37,110 bases of DNA, from the NCBI GenBank assembly GCA_900553185.1, contig USCT01000017.1, positions 1-37,110 on the forward strand, written 5' to 3'. Position numbers and translations under genes: made by a program. How positions within the stretch are numbered: the first letter of the stretch is position 1; each line of letters begins with the position of its first letter. Source of the stretch: an uncultured Bacteroides sp. (lineage in GTDB: Bacteria; Bacteroidota; Bacteroidia; Bacteroidales; Bacteroidaceae). Positions 25,464 through 32,971 of the stretch are shown here, one piece after another. The notes beneath the pieces are model-generated. The model was not told where the DNA came from. It searched no databases and was given only the letters and a program-made list of their open reading frames with translations.

Positions 25464-25895
25464 ATGGCAGTACAGTTTGAAAGTAGTGTGAAGCAGGTTC
25501 CGTATAGTCAGGAACGTGTTTATCACAAATTGTCCGATCTGAACAACCTGGCGTCTGTTCGCGATCGGTTGGATATGCTGAAAGACAAGCTTGACGGAAA
25601 ACTGGAGGATTTGTCGTTTGATCAGGATTCCTTGACAGTCAAGGTACAGGGTATCAGCCTGACCTTGCGTATCATTGAGCGTGAAGAGCCTAAATGTATC
25701 AAGTTCGAGGGCGAAAAGTCACCGGTTCCCATGAATTTGTGGATTCAGATTCTTCCGGTAGGTGAAGAACAGGCCAAGATGAAGGTAACTATCCGTGCCG
25801 AGGTGAATATGTTTATGAAGGCAATGGTTTCCAAACCCTTGCAGGAAGGCGTAGAGAAACTGGCCGATATGTTGTCTATGATTTCGTACGAATAA
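25464..25895 (+). CDS. SRPBCC/START-like domain protein
   Basis: A 143-aa cytosolic protein. ATG 25464 (MAVQFESSVKQV) is chosen over a longer in-frame start, which would lie inside the terminator hairpin. The alternating strand pattern, with a long C-terminal helix (MVSKPLQEGVEKLADMLSMI), fits the SRPBCC (polyketide-cyclase-like) ligand-binding fold. The ligand is unknown. It lies 13 nt before argH and is probably co-transcribed with it. Confidence 0.72.
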   Translation: MAVQFESSVKQVPYSQERVYHKLSDLNNLASVRDRLDMLKDKLDGKLEDLSFDQDSLTVKVQGISLTLRIIEREEPKCIKFEGEKSPVPMNLWIQILPVGEEQAKMKVTIRAEVNMFMKAMVSKPLQEGVEKLADMLSMISYE

Positions 25896-25908
25896 AACAA
25901 ATAGAAAA

Positions 25909-27249
25909 ATGGCTCAGAAACTTTGGGAGAAAAACGTTCAGGTGAACGAAGAAATTGACCGTTTCACGGTAGGACGTGACCGTGAGATGGATTTGTATCT
26001 GGCAAAACACGATGTGCTGGGGTCTATGGCACACATAACCATGCTGGAGAGTATCGGTTTGCTGACGGCAGATGAACTGAAGGTACTGCTGGAAGAACTG
26101 AAGCGGATTTATGCGTCGGCCGAGACGGGAACCTTTGTCATCGAAGACGGTATTGAGGATGTACACTCGCAGGTAGAGCTTATGCTGACCCGTAAGCTGG
26201 GCGATGTGGGAAAGAAAATTCATAGCGGGCGTTCGCGCAACGATCAGGTGCTGGTCGATCTGAAACTTTTCACGCGGGCGCAGTTGCGTGAAGTGGCCGA
26301 TGAGGTCATGGATCTTTTCCATATTCTGATAGCTCAGAGCAACCGTTACAAGGACGTGTTGATGCCGGGGTATACACATCTGCAGATTGCCATGCCTTCG
26401 TCTTTCGGCCTGTGGTTCGGTGCATACGCCGAGAGTCTGGTAGACGATATGATGTTCCTGCAGGCAGCTTACAAGATGTGCAACCGTAATCCGTTGGGCT
26501 CGGCTGCCGGATACGGCTCATCGTTCCCGTTGAACCGTGAGATGACTACCCGCCTGCTGGGCTTTGATTCGATGAATTACAATGTGGTGTATGCACAGAT
26601 GGGCCGTGGCAAGATGGAACGTAACGTGGCTTTTGCGTTGGCTTCCATTGCCGGAACATTGTCGAAGATGGCTTTCGATGCCTGCATGTTCAGTTGTCAG
26701 AATTTCGGTTTTGTCAAGCTTCCGGACGAATGTACTACGGGGTCCAGCATCATGCCTCATAAGAAAAATCCGGATGTCTTTGAGCTGACCCGTGCCAAGT
26801 GTAACAAGATTCAGGCACTGCCTCAGCAGATCATGATGATTATGAACAACCTGCCGAGCGGATATTTCCGCGATCTGCAGATTATCAAGGAAGTATTCCT
26901 TCCGGCTTTCGACGAACTGAAGGATTGTCTGAAGATGGCTGCGTACATCATGAACAAGATAAAGATCAACGAACATATTCTGGATGACGACAAGTATCTG
27001 TACATGTTCAGTGTGGAAGAGGTAAACCGTCTGGCTTCCGAAGGCATGCCGTTCCGTGACGCATACAAGAAAGTAGGTCTGGACATCGAAGCCGGTAACT
27101 TCACTCACAGCAAGGAGGTACATCATACGCACGAAGGCAGTATCGGTAATCTGTGTAACGACCGCATTGAGTCACTGATGCAGGACGTTATATCCGGTTT
27201 TCATTTCGATCAGGTGGAAGCTGCGGAGCGTGCGCTTCTGGGTCGTTAA
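25909..27249 (+). CDS. argH: argininosuccinate lyase
   Basis: Splits argininosuccinate into arginine and fumarate. 446 aa. Superfamily signatures are visible: HSGRSRNDQV, PGYTHLQIAMP, and the flexible-loop signature GSSIMPHKKNPD near 278-289 with the catalytic Ser. The C-terminus (HTHEGSIGNLCNDRI) is longer-spaced than in enterobacterial ArgH but in keeping with Bacteroidetes proteins. No other arginine genes are adjacent. It is followed by the tRNA pair. Confidence 0.95.
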   Translation: MAQKLWEKNVQVNEEIDRFTVGRDREMDLYLAKHDVLGSMAHITMLESIGLLTADELKVLLEELKRIYASAETGTFVIEDGIEDVHSQVELMLTRKLGDVGKKIHSGRSRNDQVLVDLKLFTRAQLREVADEVMDLFHILIAQSNRYKDVLMPGYTHLQIAMPSSFGLWFGAYAESLVDDMMFLQAAYKMCNRNPLGSAAGYGSSFPLNREMTTRLLGFDSMNYNVVYAQMGRGKMERNVAFALASIAGTLSKMAFDACMFSCQNFGFVKLPDECTTGSSIMPHKKNPDVFELTRAKCNKIQALPQQIMMIMNNLPSGYFRDLQIIKEVFLPAFDELKDCLKMAAYIMNKIKINEHILDDDKYLYMFSVEEVNRLASEGMPFRDAYKKVGLDIEAGNFTHSKEVHHTHEGSIGNLCNDRIESLMQDVISGFHFDQVEAAERALLGR

Positions 27250-27282
27250 AGTTCATTTTTTGAAAAGAAAACGGGTGAAATG

Positions 27283-27314
27283 TTTGGAAGCTATGCTAAA
27301 ACTCCCTACATTTG
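27283..27314 (+). promoter_or_regulatory. promoter of the tRNA-Gly/tRNA-Leu pair
   Basis: TTTG (27283-27286), 20 nt, TACATTTG (27307-27314). The first tRNA starts 12 bp downstream. Confidence 0.8.
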
Positions 27315-27325
27315 CACCCGTAAAC

Positions 27326-27398
27326 GCGGAAATAGCTCAGTTGGTAGAGCATAACCTTGCCAAGGTTAGGGTCGCGAGTTCGAGTCTCGTTTTCCGCT
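27326..27398 (+). tRNA. tRNA-Gly (anticodon GCC)
   Basis: A full cloverleaf of 73 nt. Acceptor GCGGAAA/TTTCCGC, D arm GCTC...GAGC, anticodon stem TAACC/GGTTA with loop TTGCCAA (anticodon 27359-27361), and T arm with GTTCGAGTC. CCA is not encoded. Confidence 0.97.
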
Positions 27399-27413
27399 CT
27401 TCTTTGAAAGGCT

Positions 27414-27499
27414 GCTCGAATGGTGGAATCGGTAGACACGAGGGACTTAAAATCCCTTGGCCAGTAATGGCTGTGCGGGTTCAAGTCCCGCTTCGAGTA
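27414..27499 (+). tRNA. tRNA-Leu (anticodon TAA)
   Basis: 86 nt with the long class II variable arm (TTGGCCAGTAATGGCTGT). Acceptor GCTCGAA/TTCGAGT, anticodon loop CTTAAAA, T arm GCGGG-TTCAAGT-CCCGC. CCA is not encoded. Its 3' end is the probable attachment site of the downstream element. Confidence 0.96.
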
Positions 27500-27506
27500 C
27501 AGGATT

Positions 27507-27544
27507 AAAGCTCTGTGAATCAATGATTTACGGAGCTTTTTCTT
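27507..27544 (+). terminator. tRNA operon terminator
   Basis: AAAGCTC/GAGCTTT (27507-27513/27533-27539), with an inner 7-bp GTGAATC/GATTTAC stem (one G-U) and an AAT loop, then TTTTTC. It is the last feature of chromosomal composition. Confidence 0.9.
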
Positions 27545-27606
27545 TATGCGCTCGACACTGTACTTTTATCTTAATTATATTCAGTTTATGTGTTTCTGAG
27601 GCTCTA

Positions 27607-27642
27607 AGTTAAACCGAAAGTTAAACCAAGAGTTAAACCAAA
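27607..27642 (+). repeat. three AGTTAAACC repeats at exact 12-bp spacing
   Basis: AGTTAAACC starts at 27607, 27619 and 27631, each followed by GAA, AAG or AAA, ending 8 bp before the integrase ATG. Helically phased repeats beside an integrase are typical of arm-type integrase or excisionase sites or of an operator. Confidence 0.8.
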
Positions 27643-27649
27643 ATTGATT

Positions 27650-28855
27650 ATGAATGCTACAGTTAATGTGTTGTGTTACAAGTCAAAAACTCTAAGTAAT
27701 GGCGAACACCCTTTGATGATTCGTGTGTGTAAAGATGGCAAAAAGAAATATGTGAGCCTTGGTGTCTCTGTAAAGCCTCAATATTGGGACTTTGAGAAGA
27801 ATAGACCTAAAAGAAATTGTCCTAATAAGGAGCAGATAAATACCTTGATAAAGGAAAAGGAACAAAAATATTCAGAGCAAATTCTTGATTTTTCTTCCAG
27901 AAATAAGGATTATACGTTAACTACATTACTTGAAACAGTTGATTTATCTGTAAAAGCGAAAACAGTTAATGGTTTGTTCATTGAATATATTGAACAATTG
28001 AAAAAAGAAAATAGGATAGGGTATGCTCTTTCTGTTCGTCAAGTTTATTCTTCTCTGGTGAAATTCAATGGTCATTTAGATATTTATTTTCAAGAAATTG
28101 ATGTGAATTGGTTGAAAAACTATGAGTTTTGGTTACGTGGTCAGAAACTTGCAGAGAATACGATAGGCATACGTTTAAGAACATTACGTGTTGTTTATAA
28201 TTTGGCTGTAACAGAAGGATTGGTAAAATCAGATAATTATCCTTTCAGAAAATATAAAGTTTCACGGCTACACACAATAACGGCTAAACGTGCTATTACG
28301 AAAGAACAAGTAAAGCAAATAATGTCTTATAATACTGGTTCGTCCTGCTTTTATAAGAAACTGGCTGTTGATATGTTTGCTTTTTCTTATTTGATGGGAG
28401 GAATAAATTTCACAGATATGTCTTTGTTGACTAATGATAATATTGATAACGATAGGTTGATATATGTGCGCCAGAAAACAAAAAAGAGAATTATTCTACC
28501 ATTGTCAGAGCAGGCAAAAGAAATAATAGATAAATATCGTGATTCCACACGAAAATATTTGTTTCCAGTACTTGACAATAAGAACCGTACGGCGACACAG
28601 GTTAAAGACCGTATTTATGATGTGCTTGCTAATATAAATCATCATTTGAATGAGATTGGTAAGTCTTTAGGCATAGAATTGAAAATAACTACTTATGTTG
28701 CCAGACATTCTTATGCAACCGTCCTAAAGCGTGCAGGAGTTTCAACAGCTATTATCAGTGAGTCCTTGGGGCATAGTTCTGAAAAGGTAACTCAAATCTA
28801 TTTGGATTGTTTTGAAAATAAACAAGTAGATGATGCAATGAAGAACCTACTTTAA
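27650..28855 (+). CDS. CTn-type tyrosine integrase
   Basis: A 401-aa tyrosine recombinase of the Bacteroides conjugative-transposon/island type, expected to integrate and excise the element at tRNA-Leu. An N-terminal arm-binding domain (residues 1-90, with VSLGVSVKPQYWDFEKNRPKR) and a SAM-like core-binding domain (105-200) precede the catalytic domain. Catalytic features are KTKKRIILPL (Lys), ARHSYAT (Arg II), LGHSS (His) and Tyr in QIYLDCFEN. The first Arg of the classic set appears replaced (MGGINFTDM where GLRxSD is usual), as in IntDOT-like enzymes. ATG 27650 is preferred over a TTG six bases upstream. Confidence 0.92.
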   Translation: MNATVNVLCYKSKTLSNGEHPLMIRVCKDGKKKYVSLGVSVKPQYWDFEKNRPKRNCPNKEQINTLIKEKEQKYSEQILDFSSRNKDYTLTTLLETVDLSVKAKTVNGLFIEYIEQLKKENRIGYALSVRQVYSSLVKFNGHLDIYFQEIDVNWLKNYEFWLRGQKLAENTIGIRLRTLRVVYNLAVTEGLVKSDNYPFRKYKVSRLHTITAKRAITKEQVKQIMSYNTGSSCFYKKLAVDMFAFSYLMGGINFTDMSLLTNDNIDNDRLIYVRQKTKKRIILPLSEQAKEIIDKYRDSTRKYLFPVLDNKNRTATQVKDRIYDVLANINHHLNEIGKSLGIELKITTYVARHSYATVLKRAGVSTAIISESLGHSSEKVTQIYLDCFENKQVDDAMKNLL

Positions 28856-28862
28856 AATGATT

Positions 28863-28900
28863 ATCCCACTTGCAGTTATTGTGAGTGGGATTTTCTTTTT
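28863..28900 (+). terminator. integrase terminator overlapping the next promoter
   Basis: ATCCCACT/AGTGGGAT (28863-28870/28884-28891) is followed by TTTCTTTTTT, 8 bp after the integrase stop. Confidence 0.82.
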
Positions 28901-28908
28901 TACTTTTG
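28879..28908 (+). promoter_or_regulatory. promoter of the 287-aa unknown gene
   Basis: TTG (28879-28881), 19 nt, TACTTTTG (28901-28908). The -33 box sits in the terminator loop and the spacer is its T-tract. Confidence 0.78.
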
Positions 28909-28932
28909 CATATAAACCAATAATTATTTACG

Positions 28933-29796
28933 ATGGAACTATCAGAAGAAAATCTTGAATATATTACTTTCGTAGCTAAGGAATATTGCCACTTACCAGA
29001 ATTTAATGATGAATATTCCAAACTTAATGCTTCAACTCATGCCAAAAGCATTTTTAAAGCAAGATACGAAACTCTAAATGATACATTTCAAAAAGCCTAT
29101 CAAGAATATAGCCAAAATGAAAAAATCCAATCTACTATAAATATCTACCAGCTGGATTCAAATAAACTATGGTTATTGTTTTTATTTATTACAGATTTCA
29201 CAGAAAGTTGTTTTTATGAAGATACAATTATAGAAGAATTTTCAATAACTGATTTTTGTAAAGAGTGCATTTCGTTAATTGAAAATAGTAATGATGTTAA
29301 TATTACCATTACTTCACCTGATAAGAAAATTAGCCTGAAAAATCCTGAATTAATAAAAACGTTCAAAAATTTTTGTGAGATACTAATTCAAAAGTCTAAT
29401 AATAATTTTTTAGATTACAGGTTCTATCAAACAATCATAGATGAAAAAGGTAAGCATGAAATAAAAAAAATAACGTTATTTGTTAAGATGTTCAGGTACT
29501 TCTTAGATAACCATGTAAAAGTACGAAAGCCCAGCAAAATGACATTTATTGGAAAACTTCTGTTTTTGGGGAATTTTGTTACGGAAGAATCATATTTAAC
29601 GGAATACAATCCTACACCTATAACTACAAAGAACAAGTTTAAAATAAAATTATATGGAACGGTTTTTATTAATGGAAGAGAATATATAAAAGACCCTGAT
29701 GATATAGGAAAACGCATAGCTGATAATATAAAAAAATGCACAGATATTACTCCAACAAGCATTTCTAACTATATTGATTATCCTCTTGATTTCTAA
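28933..29796 (+). CDS. unrecognised 287-aa protein
   Basis: I do not recognise it. It has no signal peptide or clear membrane helix. It is Asn-, Lys- and Ile-rich with a mostly helical first 130 residues (SKLWLLFLFITDFTESCFYED is the most hydrophobic stretch). A mixed part follows, with a basic segment VRKPSKMTFIGKLLFLG (about 197-213), then a beta-rich end (KFKIKLYGTVFINGREYI). It has its own promoter and terminator between the integrase and the replication-like genes. That is a position often held by cargo or a regulator, but no function is claimed. Confidence 0.8.
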   Translation: MELSEENLEYITFVAKEYCHLPEFNDEYSKLNASTHAKSIFKARYETLNDTFQKAYQEYSQNEKIQSTINIYQLDSNKLWLLFLFITDFTESCFYEDTIIEEFSITDFCKECISLIENSNDVNITITSPDKKISLKNPELIKTFKNFCEILIQKSNNNFLDYRFYQTIIDEKGKHEIKKITLFVKMFRYFLDNHVKVRKPSKMTFIGKLLFLGNFVTEESYLTEYNPTPITTKNKFKIKLYGTVFINGREYIKDPDDIGKRIADNIKKCTDITPTSISNYIDYPLDF

Positions 29797-29805
29797 CATA
29801 TTAAT

Positions 29806-29855
29806 ATTTAGGGAAGACTAAAGCGTTAGTCTCCCTAAATCCTCTTCCTTTATTT
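29806..29855 (+). terminator. terminator of the 287-aa gene
   Basis: A 15-bp stem, ATTTAGGG-A-AGACTAA paired with TTAGTCT-CCCTAAAT (29806-29840), with one bulged A and an AGCG loop. A pyrimidine-rich tail CCTCTTCCTTTATTTTTC follows. Confidence 0.85.
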
Positions 29856-29861
29856 TTCTTC

Positions 29862-29889
29862 TTGCTTCAATATATTGCTCCTACCTTTG
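29862..29889 (+). promoter_or_regulatory. promoter of the 315-aa gene
   Basis: TACCTTTG (29882-29889) is an exact -7 match. TTG at 29862-29864 is 17 nt upstream, slightly short of the usual spacing. A small hairpin (AAGCC...GGCTT) lies in the leader. Confidence 0.6.
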
Positions 29890-29928
29890 CAATACAATCA
29901 AAAAGCCAAGTGCGCATAGGCTTGATGA

Positions 29929-30879
29929 TTGGATGATAAATTTAAACCCAATAAAGAAAAAATTATAGAAAATATTAATAACAAATTAGTTGAGAAAGTA
30001 AACACAGTCGAAATTAATCAAAATAATAAAGATATGAAACAAGGAGCAACTTATAAAACAGTAAAAGCCAAAATCAATGGCACAGTAGAAAACATAATTT
30101 TGGGATATTCCACCTATAACATGGAAAGACCTAAAGATAAAGCAGACCTGATTTCTCTTATTGATAAAGAGAAAATGCTGGACGTAATTTTTCATTTAGG
30201 GAATGCTGATATATTCTGGAATGAGGGAATAGAGTTGAAAGATGCAAATGGAAATATCATTCCTAAAGACACACCAAATGTTTATGTTCCATGCGATACC
30301 GCTGATACTTATTGGAGATTTGAAGTAGATGAAATCTTACAAAATGTTGAGATTCATAAATTTAACTCTCTACAGGAATACGGACAGGTTATAGGTAACA
30401 CAACACTTTATAGCCGTAAACCCAACAATGTTGAATCTTTAGGTTTTGCATCCATTGCATCTAAAAATCCGACCTATAATTCAATTTACAATTTTGCCAA
30501 GAGACATAGTATTCCTATGAATACTGCCATGTCGTTTTTTGATGTAAAATTAAAACAGACACAAACAATGCAGTTGGCTATGGGCTTAAATGTAAAAGAT
30601 ATTCCTGAATTAAAGAGAACGGAAGAAGAAGCAGAACAACTAATAGAATCGGTTGAAATGGTCTTTGGAAAGCAGGAAAAAGGCAAAAGATATGCCATCA
30701 ATTCCATTAATACAACTATCCGACAGTTCAATTTAGCAACTGTTCTTGACGCATTGGCTAAAATACCAGCATCAATCATAACGACATATAAGATGAGTGA
30801 ATGCCATGAGAAAGAGAGCTGTTTGGTTGCTGAATTAGTATTGTTTATTTGTGAAATGCAGGAAAAACAGGCTGCTTAA
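29929..30879 (+). CDS. unrecognised 316-aa protein, possible remote ParB-like layout
   Basis: The longest frame starts at TTG 29929; the first in-frame ATG is 30034, giving 281 aa. The TTG start puts a Lys/Asn-rich leader on the protein and lies 40 nt after the -7 box. I know no family for it. Its order of features recalls ParB-superfamily proteins: a strand-rich start, DTADTYWRFEVDEIL (123-137) where ParB-like proteins have a DGQHRFEAA segment, then YNSIYNFAKRHSIPMNTAMSFF (183-204) resembling their helix-turn-helix. The similarity is by eye, and the catalytic-type residues are not conserved. It is followed by a hairpin and the helicase-like gene. Confidence 0.65.
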   Translation: MDDKFKPNKEKIIENINNKLVEKVNTVEINQNNKDMKQGATYKTVKAKINGTVENIILGYSTYNMERPKDKADLISLIDKEKMLDVIFHLGNADIFWNEGIELKDANGNIIPKDTPNVYVPCDTADTYWRFEVDEILQNVEIHKFNSLQEYGQVIGNTTLYSRKPNNVESLGFASIASKNPTYNSIYNFAKRHSIPMNTAMSFFDVKLKQTQTMQLAMGLNVKDIPELKRTEEEAEQLIESVEMVFGKQEKGKRYAINSINTTIRQFNLATVLDALAKIPASIITTYKMSECHEKESCLVAELVLFICEMQEKQAA

Positions 30880-30885
30880 CTAATT

Positions 30886-30925
30886 GAAGCCCATGTGACA
30901 GGTGGGCTTCTCTACTTCAAATTTT
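30886..30925 (+). terminator. hairpin after the 316-aa gene
   Basis: GAAGCCCA/TGGGCTTC (30886-30893/30903-30910) forms an 8-bp stem 7 bp after the stop. The tail is only moderately T-rich, so it may terminate partially. Confidence 0.6.
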
Positions 30926-31044
30926 GTAGTTTGGCATTTCAGCCCTATAGAACTACCTCAATTTATACCTTTTATGAACTTTAAACATAACCTTTGTTCA
31001 TTTATTGGTATTGGAGCTAACAGTTTCTTAAAAGACAATAATAT

Positions 31045-32655
31045 ATGGTAACCAAGTTAGATATTCAAGAAAAAGATGGATTCCTTATTATGAATGATTT
31101 TCCTGATAATTGCATTTTTAATAAGGTGAAAACAGGATGTGGTGCAACAACTATTGCGCTTACTAATAACGAAAACTATATTATAGCCGTTCCAACAACA
31201 GAGCTTATAGAAAATAAATGTTACCCTGTTAAAGGAATAAATGGAAATATTAAATTCTGGAAAAGAAGTGAACGTAAAGCAGGATTAAGCCCAGTAATTA
31301 GTAATCTGTTTGGCTTATATGGGAATTTCACCTATGAACTTAAACGGAAATTAAAAGACTACTTATCTACTACAGGAATAAAGAAAATAATTTGTACTTA
31401 TGATAAAATAGATAAGTTAGTTGAATTTATCAATCCAAAGGAGTTTAAATTATTGATTGATGAATATCATAATTTCCTTAAACAGTATTCATTCAGGAAT
31501 AAGGCTATAGATGGTGTTCTTGCTCACTTCAAGGAATTTAAATCTTATTGTTTCATATCTGCCACACCTATTCCAGAAGTTTTGAAACCTACTATATTTA
31601 ATGGAATACCTGAACATATAGCCGACTGGAATGAGGTTGATGATATAACTGTTTATCCTTATCATACAGATAAACCATATATGATTGCAGCACAATTTAT
31701 TAAGGTTTATCAAACAAAAGGATTTTTGAATGTAAACGGCATTGAAAGTAGGGAAGCATATTTCTTTATCAATAGTGTTACAGAGATAAAAGCAATACTA
31801 AAACAAACACAGCTAACGGAAGATGATTACAGGATTATATGTGCAGATAATGATAAAAATAGAATGACATTGAAAGGATATACCATATCCAGTTCAACTG
31901 ATACACCCAAGAAGTTCAACTTTATAACTTCCAAATCATTTGAAGGTGTGGACTTCTATTCTGAAACTGGATTATGCTTTGTGGTCAGCAATGTTTTAAA
32001 CAGGCACACATTGGTCAGCATTGATATGGATATACCTCAAATTGTAGGGAGAATCAGAACCAAGTCCAATCCATTTAGAAATAAGGTAGTCCATATCTTC
32101 AATACTAAAGCTACTGACCATTACACGACATTTGAAGAAATGGAGCAGATAGTGAACGAGGAAATTAAAGCTGCACAAGAAAGGGCTGATATGCTTAATA
32201 ATGCCAAGCTATCAGAACCTGCAATCAAGCAACAGGTTAATGAAATTAAGAAAGTTGGGGTTGAATCTTACCTATCTTATCAAGAGAATAAATTTATCGT
32301 TAATGATATGGTAGCCAAGTTGCAACTTTACAGTTACTATATTGCTACTGTGGTTTATCAATCAGATAAATCATTAAGAGAAACTTATGCTCAGTCTGGA
32401 GTAGTAACAACTAAAGGTAAATGGCATATCGCACCTGAGAAGTTTGTCAAGGAGTTAATTGTAAAGCCACAATTCAGAGAATTACATAAACGATATTGTG
32501 AAATCAAAGCAAATCCAATGACATTTGACTTACAAACCATTGATATAGAACATGAATACCCTATTTTAGGCAGGGCTTACCGTAAGCTGGGAATACAAGA
32601 ACTGAAACGTTTACGGACTATCAAATCTATTAAATTAGCTTTAGGTGAAATTTGA
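31045..32655 (+). CDS. SF2 helicase-like protein with lysine-less Walker A
   Basis: A 536-aa protein with the motif series of superfamily 2 helicases. Motif I is KTGCGATT (29-36), where GxGKT/S is expected and the ATP-binding Lys is Ala. Motif II is LLIDEYHNF (DEYH at 139-142), motif III SATP (172-175), motif V SKSFEGVDF (296-304), and motif VI QIVGRIRTK (332-340) with both arginines. The rest is helical. All motifs but one are intact, so either ATP is bound in a modified way or this is a related family with its own P-loop. Likely role: replication or maintenance of the element, with the neighbouring DUF3871 gene. No nuclease or primase domain is visible. Confidence 0.8.
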   Translation: MVTKLDIQEKDGFLIMNDFPDNCIFNKVKTGCGATTIALTNNENYIIAVPTTELIENKCYPVKGINGNIKFWKRSERKAGLSPVISNLFGLYGNFTYELKRKLKDYLSTTGIKKIICTYDKIDKLVEFINPKEFKLLIDEYHNFLKQYSFRNKAIDGVLAHFKEFKSYCFISATPIPEVLKPTIFNGIPEHIADWNEVDDITVYPYHTDKPYMIAAQFIKVYQTKGFLNVNGIESREAYFFINSVTEIKAILKQTQLTEDDYRIICADNDKNRMTLKGYTISSSTDTPKKFNFITSKSFEGVDFYSETGLCFVVSNVLNRHTLVSIDMDIPQIVGRIRTKSNPFRNKVVHIFNTKATDHYTTFEEMEQIVNEEIKAAQERADMLNNAKLSEPAIKQQVNEIKKVGVESYLSYQENKFIVNDMVAKLQLYSYYIATVVYQSDKSLRETYAQSGVVTTKGKWHIAPEKFVKELIVKPQFRELHKRYCEIKANPMTFDLQTIDIEHEYPILGRAYRKLGIQELKRLRTIKSIKLALGEI

Positions 32656-32669
32656 TATTTAAATTACAA

Positions 32670-32700
32670 GAGGGGGTATACCACAATTTTATACCCCCTC
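32670..32700. terminator. perfect 11-bp hairpin after the helicase-like gene
   Basis: GAGGGGGTATA and TATACCCCCTC close a 9-nt loop, 14 bp after the stop codon. There is no T-tract on the plus strand, so it may be a processing barrier or origin structure rather than a simple terminator. Confidence 0.55.
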
Positions 32701-32894
32701 ACACCAAGCAAAGGAAAAATGAAAATTGGCAGACACCTACCCACCCCCAGATTCATTATAAATTTTACTATTCACCTCACATCATTGATAGACTTTATAG
32801 GATGATACACAAATACATAGATAATATAAATAGCCTAATCGTATCACACCTATAAATGTACCAAGAGTATTTGTAATCGTACCAAGAGGGAATC

Positions 32895-32912
32895 GAAGCA
32901 ATTCATTGCTTC
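32895..32912. repeat. 18-bp palindrome GAAGCAAT-TC-ATTGCTTC
   Basis: Perfect 8-bp arms around TC, flanked by a 6-bp outer pair GAATCG (32890-32895)/CGATTC (32917-32922) and by the ATTCATTGCT direct repeat. It lies 60 bp before the DUF3871 start, a suitable place for a repressor site. Confidence 0.6.
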
Positions 32913-32971
32913 ATGGCGATTCATTGCTCTGGAGTTAATTCAATCAATAATCATTTAAACAATTTATCATT

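Larger units (their letters stand above)
32656..32971. other. 316-bp gene-free region rich in hairpins and repeats
   Basis: It contains a perfect 11-bp hairpin (32670-32700), GTACCAAGAG twice at 21-bp spacing (32858, 32879), TAATCGTA twice (32836, 32874), an 18-bp palindrome (32895-32912), and ATTCATTGCT twice at 18-bp spacing (32901, 32919). A 67-codon frame through it looks spurious. This is a candidate origin or operator region. Confidence 0.6.

Noticed and set aside
32652..32855. 67-codon frame overlapping the helicase stop
   Set aside because: TTG start, passes through a perfect hairpin, and the His/Tyr/Ile-rich composition looks random.
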